Below are positions 16,759-25,770 of a DNA stretch of 64,000 bases, piece by piece. The DNA lies in assembly GCF_003259745.1 (NCBI RefSeq), contig NZ_QLMC01000001.1, positions 744,001-808,000 on the forward strand, in the 5' to 3' direction. The notes beneath the pieces were generated by a model. It was not told where the DNA came from. It worked only from the letters and a program-made list of their open reading frames with translations, and made no database searches. A program made the position numbers and the translations under genes. Numbering within the stretch: the stretch's first letter is position 1; every line of letters starts with the position of its first letter. Source of the DNA: Larkinella arboricola. Lineage in GTDB: Bacteria > Bacteroidota > Bacteroidia > Cytophagales > Spirosomataceae.

Positions 16759-16800
16759 AAAAAGAGGAAAGGTGTCGCCAGGATGCCTTTCCTCTTTTTT
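16759..16800. terminator. Bidirectional terminator between convergent genes
   Basis: A 14-bp inverted repeat: AAAAAGAGGAAAGG (16759-16772) and CCTTTCCTCTTTTT (16786-16799) with a 13-base loop. Poly-T lies on the plus strand side and poly-A on the other. It sits between the DAHP synthase (plus) and DUF4249 (minus) stops. Confidence 0.85.
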
Positions 16801-16805
16801 TGCGC

Positions 16806-17711
16806 TCATTTCAGCGTAACGGTTACCGTTGAACGGTTATAGGCCCCAAAACAGCCCAGCCCACCCTGGATGTTGCCCGGAATGGGTACCGGCTCGGCAA
16901 AGGGATTGTCCTCAATTTCGAGCTGTTGAGCGAGTGCCTGGTGGTAGCGAAAATAGTCGTTGTTTACATGGAGTAAGCTGGCCGTAAGCACAAACGGTCT
17001 GCTGAAGAAGACGGGAAAGAAGTGCTTGTCGGACGGAATGGAAGCGCCCATGTATCCCTTGGCGGATGTCATGGGTCCGTTTGGGCTATCCTCATCGGTG
17101 TAAATCGCCTGAGAACCTTCACCGGTTATAAACTGAACCGGTTGACGAACGGTTTCAATGGGCGAACACGTCAGACAAGGGTATGTAATTACCCCATTGG
17201 TTTGGTAATAATTACTTTGGTTGGGAAGATCGGTCCAGTAGTAACGCGTGAAAAATCGTTTCTTTATTTCGTTGTTTTCGATCACCCGTTCCGAATCCAG
17301 TTGTGCCCGTTGCAACCGGGCCGGATCCGGTACCGTCGTTTGCGCCTGTAGCAATCGGCCGTCCCGTGTTTTAATCTTTAGCTGATAGGTTTTTCCGGCC
17401 TGAATCGGAAAGTCTTCAGGATCAGCCCGGTAATACTGGAGATCGGAATCATACTTCAGGACAATGGAGCGTGTACCATTCTCCAGCATTACCGTGGCAC
17501 TGGTAATGTTTAGCCCATTCACCGGTTCGTCGTCCAGGATCGGGCGCGAGCGGGTTATTTTAGCCGCCAAAACGGTATCCTGGGGTGCAATAAAGCAGGC
17601 CACGATTAGCTTAACCGGTTGGTCGGCCAGTTGTTGAGGTTCCACCTCCTGCCGAAGGCTCTGACAGGAGAAAAACAGAAGAGCACCAAACAGAAAGCTG
17701 AATCGTCTCAT
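16806..17711 (-). CDS. DUF4249-family lipoprotein (copy 1)
   Basis: An outer-membrane lipoprotein of 301 residues with a lipobox ending at Cys16 (LLFFSCQS). The DUF4249 pattern is clear: an N-terminal segment with LIVACFIAPQDTVLAAKITRS, a beta-rich domain with FPIQAGKTYQLKIKTRDGRLLQAQTTVP, then DYFRYHQALAQQLEIEDNPFAEPVPIP and the signature end NIQGGLGCFGAYNRSTVTV. It lies 9 bases downstream of a TonB-dependent receptor on the same strand. DUF4249 genes are regularly paired with such receptors in Bacteroidota. By analogy with SusD it may capture substrate at the cell surface, but the ligand is unknown. A paralogue occurs at 20754. Confidence 0.9.
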   Translation of the reverse strand: MRRFSFLFGALLFFSCQSLRQEVEPQQLADQPVKLIVACFIAPQDTVLAAKITRSRPILDDEPVNGLNITSATVMLENGTRSIVLKYDSDLQYYRADPEDFPIQAGKTYQLKIKTRDGRLLQAQTTVPDPARLQRAQLDSERVIENNEIKKRFFTRYYWTDLPNQSNYYQTNGVITYPCLTCSPIETVRQPVQFITGEGSQAIYTDEDSPNGPMTSAKGYMGASIPSDKHFFPVFFSRPFVLTASLLHVNNDYFRYHQALAQQLEIEDNPFAEPVPIPGNIQGGLGCFGAYNRSTVTVTLK

Positions 17712-17720
17712 GAACTGAAA

Positions 17721-20231
17721 TTAAAAGGCTATTGTGTAACTAACCGACGGAACCACCGGGAACAGCGAATACTTATACAACACGCTTTTCGAATGTTTAC
17801 CCGGCCCCTGGCTTTTCCCTTCCAGTGAATAATAATAAGGATTTCGCCGGTTATACAGGTTGTAAACGCCAACTTCCCAGGTACGGGCGTAGTGTTTTCG
17901 CTGTTTGAAAAAACGGGCGCCCACATCCAGTCGGTGGTAAGGCTCGGCCCGGAAACCGTTACGACCGCTGTACTCCTTCACGTTGGGGCCATTGCCGAAC
18001 AATTGCTGCAACGGTTTTCCCGTACCAACGGGGTAAGTCGGGCGGTTTTCGTAGCCCGTGAACCGGGAGATCGGCAGGGTTAGCGCCTGACCCGTGCCAT
18101 ACACCCAGGTCCAGGATAGTGTAATCCCGGGTTTGATTTCATAGATACCCACGACGGAAGCATCGTGTCGGCGGTCGTAACGGGGATTAAATTTGGCGCC
18201 CCCGTTCAGGCTCGGAAATTGCCACCAGGTCCAGGAAAGGGTGTAGCCAATCCAGCCCGAAAGCCGTCCGGTTTTCTTTTGCAGAAAAAATTCGCTGCCG
18301 TAGGACCAGCCCCGGCCCGTTGTAATGTTATTTTCCCAAGGGGTCGGGCTGGCTGCTTTCGACGTTTCGGTGCTCAGAAAGCTGGTTCCTTCCGCATAGC
18401 TGATGGTATTTTCCAGCCGTTTATAATAGCCTTCCAGCGTCAGCGTCAAACTTCGCCGGGGGTTGGTAGGATGGATAAAATCTTTGGCCAGCCCGACGGC
18501 GAACTGCTGAGCCTGCTGGGGTTTGATGCGTTCGGTCGTTGGAACCCACAAATCGGCGGGCAGGCCCATTCCGTTGTTCGACAGCAGGTGCGCATACTGA
18601 TTCATCAGTGCGTAGGATGCCTTGATGGCCGTAGAGCTGTCGATCTGGAAAGCTGCCGACAACCGCGGTTCGGCCCGGAAATACTGAACGGGGCGGCCGT
18701 TTTTAGGCGCTAGACCCATGAGCAGACCGATAATCGGGATAGGAAAGTTGGTTTGGTCCATCGCCTTGCCGTCGGTTGCCAATTGGCCAGTCTGGAGCAT
18801 CAGAAAATGGCTGAGTCGGAAACCAGCGTTCAAACGCCAGCGGGAAGCGGGATGCCAGGTATCTTCGCCGTACAGACCGGATTCCAGCGCATCAATAAAT
18901 ACACCGGGCGAGGTCGGCTCCCGGTCGCCCGCTGTCACCACGGCACCGGGCGTAAAGCGGTGTTGCGTGGTCTGGAGGCCAAACCGGATCTGATGGTTGG
19001 TCGGGTAAAATTCAACGGCGTACTTCAGGGAAAGATCCCGAATGCCGGACCGATACCGGAGGGAATACCGCAGTCCGTTGGTGTCAAGCTCGGCTCTTCC
19101 TTCGTTGGCGACATTTAGACGGTATTGATTGTAAATAAGCGAAACGTTGAACAGGACCTGATCCGAAACAACGCGATTCCAGCGGAGCGTGGCGGTAGAA
19201 TTTCGCCAGTTCAGACTGCCCTGCAACGGATTGCCGTTCGACCCCTGGTTGTTCAGAAAGGCATCACGCCCCCAGTAGCCGCTTAGAAAAAGCTTATCTT
19301 TCCGGCCGAGCGTGTAGTTCAGGCGGCCATTCAGGTCGTAAAAATAGGTGTTACTCTGCACCGACTGCGATTGGGCAGAAGGCGTAAGCAGGTTGCTGAG
19401 CAGGTCAACATAGGTCCGGCGGCCCGCGATCAGAAACGTTGCGGGCGATTTACCTGCTTTCTTTTTTCCGAGCGGTCCTTCCAGCAACAGCCGTGACGAA
19501 ATAAGACCTACACTGGCTTCTCCGGCCAGTTTTTCCGAATTTCCCTCCCGGGTATTGACCTCAATCACGGAGGAAAGCCGTCCGCCAAATCGCGCCGGAA
19601 AACCGCCTTTGGTCAGTTCGATGTTTCGAACGGTACTACCATTAAATGCCGAAAAAAAGCCCAGCAAATGCCCGGAGTTGTAAATAACGGCATCGTCAAG
19701 GAGGATTAAATTCTGGTCGGGGCCACCGCCCCGCACGTAAATGCCGGTACTTCCCTCGGAGCCTTTCTGTACACCCGGTAACAGTTGCAGGACCCGCAGG
19801 ACGTCTTTTTCGCCCAGCAGGGCCGGAATCTTTGCAATCTCTTCAGCCGAGACCGCAATCTGACTCATCTGGGCACTTTCTGCCGCCCGCTCCGGTGTTG
19901 CGCGAACATTCAATTCTTCCAGAACCTGCCCAATGGGCAACGCAATCTCCAGTTCCTGATCGTTTTGAAACGGAATGGTTTTCTGAACGGTCTGATAACC
20001 CACGTGCGAGAATACCAGCGTCAGACTGTCCTGGGCGGGCAACGCCAGTGAAAAGGAACCCCGGGCATTTGTCGTAGTACCTAGCATTTTTTCGGGTACA
20101 TAGACATGTACGCCGGCGAGCGCGGTGCCGCGACCCTCTTCCGAAACCTTTCCACGGACGGTATACTGTGTCTGACTCCAGCCACAAAAACCGGAAAGGA
20201 GAAGGCATAGCATCGTAACCAGATGTTTCAT
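17721..20231 (-). CDS. TonB-dependent receptor with carboxypeptidase-regulatory-like domain (copy 1)
   Basis: An 836-residue outer membrane receptor. It has a signal peptide (1-about 20, LLLSGFCGWSQ), a carboxypeptidase-regulatory-like beta sandwich at about 23-100 (VRGKVSEEGRGTALAGVHV, SFSLALPAQDSLTLVFSHVGYQT), a plug at about 125-230 (IPALLGEKDVLRVLQLLPGV, STGIYVRGGGPDQNLILLDD, KGGFPARFGGRLSSVIEV) and a barrel that ends with an aromatic strand (VPSVSYTIAF). It is not SusC-type: the SusC signature after the N-terminal domain is absent and no SusD gene follows. Its immediate downstream partner is DUF4249. The plug is very similar to that of the copy at 21726, pointing to duplication of the two-gene cassette. 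Confidence 0.93.
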   Translation of the reverse strand: MKHLVTMLCLLLSGFCGWSQTQYTVRGKVSEEGRGTALAGVHVYVPEKMLGTTTNARGSFSLALPAQDSLTLVFSHVGYQTVQKTIPFQNDQELEIALPIGQVLEELNVRATPERAAESAQMSQIAVSAEEIAKIPALLGEKDVLRVLQLLPGVQKGSEGSTGIYVRGGGPDQNLILLDDAVIYNSGHLLGFFSAFNGSTVRNIELTKGGFPARFGGRLSSVIEVNTREGNSEKLAGEASVGLISSRLLLEGPLGKKKAGKSPATFLIAGRRTYVDLLSNLLTPSAQSQSVQSNTYFYDLNGRLNYTLGRKDKLFLSGYWGRDAFLNNQGSNGNPLQGSLNWRNSTATLRWNRVVSDQVLFNVSLIYNQYRLNVANEGRAELDTNGLRYSLRYRSGIRDLSLKYAVEFYPTNHQIRFGLQTTQHRFTPGAVVTAGDREPTSPGVFIDALESGLYGEDTWHPASRWRLNAGFRLSHFLMLQTGQLATDGKAMDQTNFPIPIIGLLMGLAPKNGRPVQYFRAEPRLSAAFQIDSSTAIKASYALMNQYAHLLSNNGMGLPADLWVPTTERIKPQQAQQFAVGLAKDFIHPTNPRRSLTLTLEGYYKRLENTISYAEGTSFLSTETSKAASPTPWENNITTGRGWSYGSEFFLQKKTGRLSGWIGYTLSWTWWQFPSLNGGAKFNPRYDRRHDASVVGIYEIKPGITLSWTWVYGTGQALTLPISRFTGYENRPTYPVGTGKPLQQLFGNGPNVKEYSGRNGFRAEPYHRLDVGARFFKQRKHYARTWEVGVYNLYNRRNPYYYSLEGKSQGPGKHSKSVLYKYSLFPVVPSVSYTIAF

Positions 20232-20753
20232 AGAGACGGACTGTCGTGGATGGGCGGGAACTAAAGTAATTAATTATCAGTCGTAAATTGTGAATTTTAT
20301 ATCATACGGCCCAATAAAAATTGTTATTATACGGTAATCTGGCTATCATACAGATTATTCCTTTTATTTTCCAAACCTCCCTGGTTTCGCAGCCACCATT
20401 CAGGGGACAATCAAATCGATTGTAGTAGAACCGCGCCGGAAGATTTTCATATGTCAGAATTCGCTGTAATGGTCATTTTTTATCAACCCGAGCGGTTTTT
20501 TCATTGTGCTCAATTGGTGTTTTAACAGGCTGATAGTCAGTGTTATTTTCCGTCCGGGTTGACCGAAAAGGCGTAGATGCAAACGCGGCTACCCGTGCCA
20601 GCGTACGCAACCGGTAGTTGAGCGGAACCAGCGCCGACAACGAATGAGAACGCGCGGAGCTGGATGATCACGTTACATAGTATACGGCTGGCTGTTTCGG
20701 GATAGAGCTGCCAGTAATTGCGACTCTTCGGCCTGTTCCGGCACAGAAAACCG
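20232..20753. other. Intergenic region between the two receptor/DUF4249 cassettes
   Basis: About 520 bases lie between the stop of DUF4249 copy 2 and the start of receptor copy 1, both on the minus strand. The part nearest the receptor (20265-20350) is AT-rich and probably holds its promoter; read on the minus strand, TACTTTAG at 20262-20269 is one mismatch from the -7 consensus. The rest resembles coding-like composition, but its only frame (20543-20794 minus) runs into the DUF4249 3' end and has no family features. No strong terminator or RNA gene is seen. Confidence 0.45.
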
Positions 20754-21719
20754 TTATAGGCGAACTTCCATCGTCGAACGGTTGTAGGCTGCAAAACAGC
20801 CCAGTCCGCCCTGAATGTTCGACGGCATCAGAATCGGTTCGGCAAACGGGTTTCCCTGCGATTGACGCTGTTGCTGACGCGCCCGATGGTATCGGTAATA
20901 ATTTTCGTCGGTCTGTAAAACGGAAAGGCGCAGGGTTAACGGTTTGGTATAGAAATGACTCCCCGAATACGTCTGCTGGGTTGTGCTGTCGTAGTAAGCA
21001 TAATCGAAAAACCGGGGTACCTCGCCCCGCGCCGAAACGAGCCGTTGCCCGTCCTGATTCCGGTCGGAAATGAATTGTTCCAGCCGTCCGAAACCGATGA
21101 TGCCCCGGGTCAGTACCTTCGGGGTGGTCGAATCAATGTGCGCAGTTCCGGTTGGCGGAATCCGGCTCAGACACTCCCCGTAACCGACTACCCGATAAAA
21201 ATTTGTTTCGCCCGCCGGGTCCTGCCACACCACCCGCACCCCGTACGTCCAGGTGAGTTCGATGCCTGAGTCGGTATAATTCCGCGTCGAGTCGAGTTTT
21301 AACTCTGCTACCGGAACGGCTTGGGGCACGGTGCAGGAACTGGTTACGGTTTCGAAACCCGGTGCGTCAACCTGTACGGTATAGGTTTTTCCGGCCTGAA
21401 TCGGAAACCGGCGGGCGTCGGCCAGATACGCCCGTTCGGCTGGATCGTAGGCTAAGGTGATGGCTTTCCCTTCGCTGCGGATCGTGACCGTGGCTTCCCC
21501 AACCGTATTGACCGAATCGCCCACAATGTCGCCCAGAACCGTCTGGGAGCTGGAAACCGATACGGCCAAAACCGTATCCTGGGGCGACAGATAACCATTA
21601 ACAACCAGTTTACGGTCCATTTGGGGCAGCCGGGATGGATCAATTTCGGTGACCAGATTCTGGCAGGCCATCGTCCCGAATACAAGCAGTACCGACAGAA
21701 GTATTGAACGAATTACCAT
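20754..21719 (-). CDS. DUF4249-family lipoprotein (copy 2)
   Basis: The second DUF4249 lipoprotein, 321 residues, lipobox ending at Cys19 (VFGTMACQN). It shares the same landmarks as copy 1: KLVVNGYLSPQDTVLAVSVSSSQ, the FPIQAGKTYTVQVDAPGFETV strand pair, NYYRYHRARQQQRQSQGNPFAEPILMP and the near-identical end NIQGGLGCFAAYNRSTMEV. It begins 6 bases after receptor copy 2. The central region between the two conserved ends differs strongly from copy 1, which fits divergence in ligand recognition after cassette duplication. Confidence 0.9.
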   Translation of the reverse strand: MVIRSILLSVLLVFGTMACQNLVTEIDPSRLPQMDRKLVVNGYLSPQDTVLAVSVSSSQTVLGDIVGDSVNTVGEATVTIRSEGKAITLAYDPAERAYLADARRFPIQAGKTYTVQVDAPGFETVTSSCTVPQAVPVAELKLDSTRNYTDSGIELTWTYGVRVVWQDPAGETNFYRVVGYGECLSRIPPTGTAHIDSTTPKVLTRGIIGFGRLEQFISDRNQDGQRLVSARGEVPRFFDYAYYDSTTQQTYSGSHFYTKPLTLRLSVLQTDENYYRYHRARQQQRQSQGNPFAEPILMPSNIQGGLGCFAAYNRSTMEVRL

Positions 21720-21725
21720 AAGAGC

Positions 21726-24173
21726 CTAAAATTTAAAACCGTATGTAACCGACGGAACAATGGGAAAAACCGAATAGCGCTGAAAAACCGTCCGCGTCGG
21801 CTGACTGGTCTGTTCGCTGGTCTGGGTAGTGAGCTGGTAGAAGAACGGGTTTCGGCGGTTATAGAGGTTGTAAACACTGATCTCCCAGGTGCGTTCGTGG
21901 TGGCGTTTTTTCTTGTGAAACTGAACCCCAAGGTCCATCCGGTGATACGCTTCGGCCCGGAAACTATTCTTGGTGCTGTAGTCGTTCACGGCCCGGCCAT
22001 AATTGAAAAACGGATTAATAAAGGAATTTTCGTTGTTGATGATCGGATTGGGCTGGTGGGTGGCGGCCTGATATTTCGCCAGCGGAACCGTCAGGGCGTT
22101 ACCCGTACCGTAGACCCACGTTCCAGACAGCGTAATGCGCGGACTGATCTCGTAAATACCAACCAGCGAAATGTCGTGCCGCCGGTCGTAGCGCGGGAAA
22201 AACTTCTGGCCAAAATTCAGTTCCGGAAACTGCCACTGCGTCCACGAGAGCGTATACCCGGTCCAGCCCGTAAACCGTCCCTGTTTTTTTTGCAGGAGAA
22301 ATTCGGCACCGTACGACCAGCCCCGGCCCGCCGTCACGTTGTCTTCCCACCGCACCTGATTGGCCGAAGTCGGGTCGTTGACCAGCAGAAAGCTGGCACC
22401 TTCGCGGTAATTGATGATGCTGTTCATGGTTTTGTAATAGCCTTCGAGGGTCAGCGTCAAACCCCGTCCGGCTCCCCGGTCGTTAAAATCTTTCGCCAGA
22501 CCGACGGCGACCTGCTGCGATTGCTGCGGTTTGACCCGATCGGTGGTCGGTACCCACAAATCCGTCGGTAAGCCAATACCAGTATTTGACAGCAAATGCA
22601 CATACTGGTTCATGAGCGCATACGACGCCTTGACCGACAGCGACGGTTTCAGCACGTAAGCCGCCGAGATGCGCGGTTCGGGGCGGAGGTAGTTGACCTC
22701 TTTCTGCACAAAATGACTCAACCGAATGCCCGCATTGATGCGCCAGCGGGCGTTGGGTCGCCAGTTGTCTTCGGCATACAGGCCGGATTCGAGCACATTG
22801 ATGGCGTCGATTTCAGTGGTGAACTGGTTGATGAGGGTATTCTGCAACACCACGGCGCTGGGCGTAAAACGGTGCGCAATACTCTGGACGCCAAACCGTA
22901 ACGAATGTTTTGGAGACGGGTAAAAATCAATATCGTATTTCAGCGAAAAATCCCGGATGCCCGAACTGTAGCGCAGCGAAAACAGGTCCGCCGATACCAC
23001 ATCCCGTTCGTCCGCCCGAATCTGGAATTTATAATTGCTGAAAATCAGCGAGAGGTTGGAAAAAAGCCGCTGCGTAAACAGGTGGTTCCAGCGGAGTGTT
23101 GCCGTGGTGTTTCCCCAGTCGAGATTGATCTTCGTCAGCGATTCTTTGTCATCGGCGTAAAACCGGTCCTGACCGAAATAACCGCTCAGGTACAGCTTGT
23201 TTTTGGGGCCGAAATCATAATTCGCTTTGGCGTTCAGGTCGTAGAAGTAATAACCCGCTACGGTTTGCCCGTCGGTTTGCTGTTTAATGATGGGCCGGGC
23301 CACAAAATCCAGGTAGGTCCGCCGGGCCGACACCAGAAACGAAGACGAGCGCGTCCCGGACGAGCCCGCGCCGGATTTTTTTTTCGTAAGCGGTCCTTCG
23401 AGGGTGAGTCGCGATGCAATCAGTCCAATACCGCCTTCGCCGTGCAGTTTCTCCTTGTTGCCTTCCTTCATGTTCATTTCAATGACCGAAGAGAGCCGTC
23501 CGCCAAACCGCGCCGGAAAACCGCCCTTAATCAGTTCTACACTCTTGAGCGCATCGCCGTTGAAGACCGAAAAGAAACCGAACAGGTGATTGGCGTTGTA
23601 GACAATGGCGTCGTCGAGCATAATTAAATTCTGATCGGGGCCGCCCCCGCGCACGTAGATGCCGGTGCTGCCTTCAGAGCCTTTCTGCACACCGGGCATG
23701 AGTTGCAGCACTTTCAGGACATCTTTTTCGCCCAGAAAAGCCGGTATCTTTTTGATTTGTGCAACAGGAATGTCTACTTTACTCATCTGAGGGCTTTCAC
23801 TCACTTTCTCCTCACTGCGTTTTCCGCTCACGGTCACCTCCGAGAGAACCTGGCCGGGCGTGAGCAACACCGTAACTTCATTATTTTTCCGCAACGAGAG
23901 GGTCTTTTGTACGGTTTCGTAGCCGACAAAGGAAAAGGCAAGCGTCAATGAATCCTGAGCGGGCAGCGTCAGCGAGTAAAAGCCGTAGGTGTTGGTGGTC
24001 GTACCGGTGGCGGTGCCGGGCAGGTAGACGTTGACGCCGATGAGCGCTTCCCGGCTACCGGTTTCGTAGACGTAACCGCTCACCGTTACGAGAGATCGGC
24101 CGGAAAACGACTGGGCCAGAACCGGGATTGCGGTTCCTAAAAAGACCATGAAAAACAGAAAGAAGTGCTTCAT
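21726..24173 (-). CDS. TonB-dependent receptor with carboxypeptidase-regulatory-like domain (copy 2)
   Basis: An outer membrane receptor of 815 residues from the ATG at 24173, which starts the signal peptide KHFFLFFMVFLGTAIPVLAQ; an in-frame ATG at 24188 would add five residues. Domain order matches copy 1: regulatory-like beta sandwich (VSGYVYETGSREALIGVNV), plug (IPAFLGEKDVLKVLQLMPGV, IYVRGGGPDQNLIMLDDAIV, KGGFPARFGGRLSSVIEM) and barrel ending FPIVPSVTYGFKF. A Ser/Gly/Thr-rich insertion occurs near residue 275 (KKKSGAGSSGTRSSS). It is followed by DUF4249 copy 2 and then the second cassette. Confidence 0.93.
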   Translation of the reverse strand: MKHFFLFFMVFLGTAIPVLAQSFSGRSLVTVSGYVYETGSREALIGVNVYLPGTATGTTTNTYGFYSLTLPAQDSLTLAFSFVGYETVQKTLSLRKNNEVTVLLTPGQVLSEVTVSGKRSEEKVSESPQMSKVDIPVAQIKKIPAFLGEKDVLKVLQLMPGVQKGSEGSTGIYVRGGGPDQNLIMLDDAIVYNANHLFGFFSVFNGDALKSVELIKGGFPARFGGRLSSVIEMNMKEGNKEKLHGEGGIGLIASRLTLEGPLTKKKSGAGSSGTRSSSFLVSARRTYLDFVARPIIKQQTDGQTVAGYYFYDLNAKANYDFGPKNKLYLSGYFGQDRFYADDKESLTKINLDWGNTTATLRWNHLFTQRLFSNLSLIFSNYKFQIRADERDVVSADLFSLRYSSGIRDFSLKYDIDFYPSPKHSLRFGVQSIAHRFTPSAVVLQNTLINQFTTEIDAINVLESGLYAEDNWRPNARWRINAGIRLSHFVQKEVNYLRPEPRISAAYVLKPSLSVKASYALMNQYVHLLSNTGIGLPTDLWVPTTDRVKPQQSQQVAVGLAKDFNDRGAGRGLTLTLEGYYKTMNSIINYREGASFLLVNDPTSANQVRWEDNVTAGRGWSYGAEFLLQKKQGRFTGWTGYTLSWTQWQFPELNFGQKFFPRYDRRHDISLVGIYEISPRITLSGTWVYGTGNALTVPLAKYQAATHQPNPIINNENSFINPFFNYGRAVNDYSTKNSFRAEAYHRMDLGVQFHKKKRHHERTWEISVYNLYNRRNPFFYQLTTQTSEQTSQPTRTVFQRYSVFPIVPSVTYGFKF

Positions 24174-24302
24174 TCGGGCATTTGTCAAGCGTAGTATTTG
24201 TTATTACGACAGAGGACGTTCAAAAAGTATAACCGAACAGAACTTAACAGTTTAGGCGAAGGAGAGTTATCATAGCAACGACCTGATTAACACACAACAG
24301 TC

Positions 24303-25649
24303 ATGCTGAATTTTGATAAACTTACACTCAATATTCCCGAAACGACCAAGCCACGGGTGGTGATCATCGGTGGTGGATTTGGGGGGCTCAATCTGGTTAA
24401 AAAGCTCAATGGTAAGGATTTCCAGATTGTGATGTTTGATAAACAGAACTACCACGGTTTCTGGCCGCTGCTGTATCAGGTTGCCACTGCGGGGCTGGAA
24501 CCTGACGCCATTGCCGAGCCGCTCCGCAAAATGTTCGACGAAGATTACGAAGATTTTCACTTCCGGCTGGTACGGGTGCTTGGGGTGGATCCGGTGGCAA
24601 AAACCGTCAAGACGATGATCGGCGATCTGCCTTACGATTACCTAGTCATTGCGACCGGAACCAAGGCCAATTTCTTCGGCAATGATCAGGTGCAGAAGTA
24701 TTCGTTTTCGCTCAAGACCATTCCGGAAGCGCTGAACCTGCGGAGCCAGTTGCTACAATCCTTCGAGCAGGCCAGCATTACGGTTGATCCGTTGTTTCGC
24801 GAAAGTCTGCTGAACATCGTTATTGTCGGCGCGGGTCCGACCGGCGTGGAAATGGCCGGTTCGCTGGCGGAAATGCGAAAACACGTGCTGCCGGGCGATT
24901 ATCCGGGACTGGATTTTAGTAAGATGAATATTTATCTGGTTGAAGGGCTGGACCGGGTGTTACCGCCGATGTCCCCCGAAGCCAGTGCAAAAACGCAAAA
25001 GTACCTCGAAGAGCTGGGGGTGGTTGTGAAGCTGAAAACGCTGGTGGAGTCGTACGACGGCGAAGTGGTTACCTTCAAAGGCGGGGAGCAAATCCGGTCG
25101 CAGACGGTGGTTTGGGCGGCTGGCGTTACGGGGGCGCTCATCGACGGTTTTTCGAAAGAAATTATCGGGCGCGGTGGGCGGCTGATGGTCAATGAATTCA
25201 ATCAGGTCGAGGGCTTTGCCGATATTTTTGCCATTGGCGACATTGCCCTGATGAGAACCGAAAAATACCCGAACGGTCACCCGGGCGTGGCTCAACCGGC
25301 CATTCAGCAGGGGCAGCATCTGGCGAAAAACCTGCGCCGGTTGATTCGCCGGGAGCCGATGACCAAGTTTGATTATTTCGACAAAGGCTCTCTGGCCATC
25401 ATTGGTCGGGTGCGTGCTGTGGCCGATTTGCCCGGAAATATACACCTCGGCGGCTTCATTGCCTGGGTCGCCTGGCTGTTCGTTCATATTTACTACCTGA
25501 TCGGTTTCCGCAGCAAACTGGTGGTGCTGAGCAACTGGATATACCGCCTGTTTACTTACGAGCGTGGAACCAGGCTTATTATCCGGCCCTTTATCCGAAA
25601 AGATGACAAGGTGGCCCAGGATTTTGTCGTAAAAAATGAAATGTCCTGA
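24303..25649 (+). CDS. Type II NADH:quinone oxidoreductase (NDH-2)
   Basis: A monotopic flavoenzyme of 448 residues that oxidises NADH and reduces quinone without pumping protons. The first Rossmann motif VVIIGGGFGGLNLVKKL (about 19-35) binds FAD, followed by the NDH-2 signature DKQNYHGFWPLLYQVATAGLEP. The second dinucleotide fold IVIVGAGPTGVEMAGSLAE (about 175-193) binds NADH. Further motifs are TVVWAAGVTGALIDG, DIFAIGDIALM and the quinone-site HPGVAQPAIQQGQ. The C-terminus has a hydrophobic segment (FIAWVAWLFVHIYYLIGFRSKLVVL) for membrane attachment. It stands alone, with AT-rich sequence and no clear promoter match upstream. Confidence 0.95.
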   Translation: MLNFDKLTLNIPETTKPRVVIIGGGFGGLNLVKKLNGKDFQIVMFDKQNYHGFWPLLYQVATAGLEPDAIAEPLRKMFDEDYEDFHFRLVRVLGVDPVAKTVKTMIGDLPYDYLVIATGTKANFFGNDQVQKYSFSLKTIPEALNLRSQLLQSFEQASITVDPLFRESLLNIVIVGAGPTGVEMAGSLAEMRKHVLPGDYPGLDFSKMNIYLVEGLDRVLPPMSPEASAKTQKYLEELGVVVKLKTLVESYDGEVVTFKGGEQIRSQTVVWAAGVTGALIDGFSKEIIGRGGRLMVNEFNQVEGFADIFAIGDIALMRTEKYPNGHPGVAQPAIQQGQHLAKNLRRLIRREPMTKFDYFDKGSLAIIGRVRAVADLPGNIHLGGFIAWVAWLFVHIYYLIGFRSKLVVLSNWIYRLFTYERGTRLIIRPFIRKDDKVAQDFVVKNEMS

Positions 25650-25770
25650 ACGGGATTGTCTTGAATTTGGATGGCAAGGATGAAAGGAGTAACTACGAGT
25701 AGTGTATCCTTTCGTTCGCCAAGCCTGTAACCAATATGAATCCCTTGATCCGCATAATCCCCGTTCAGAG

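Noticed and set aside
20543-20794. 83-residue minus-strand frame between the two receptor cassettes
   Set aside because: It overlaps the 3' end of DUF4249 copy 2 in another frame and shows no domain.
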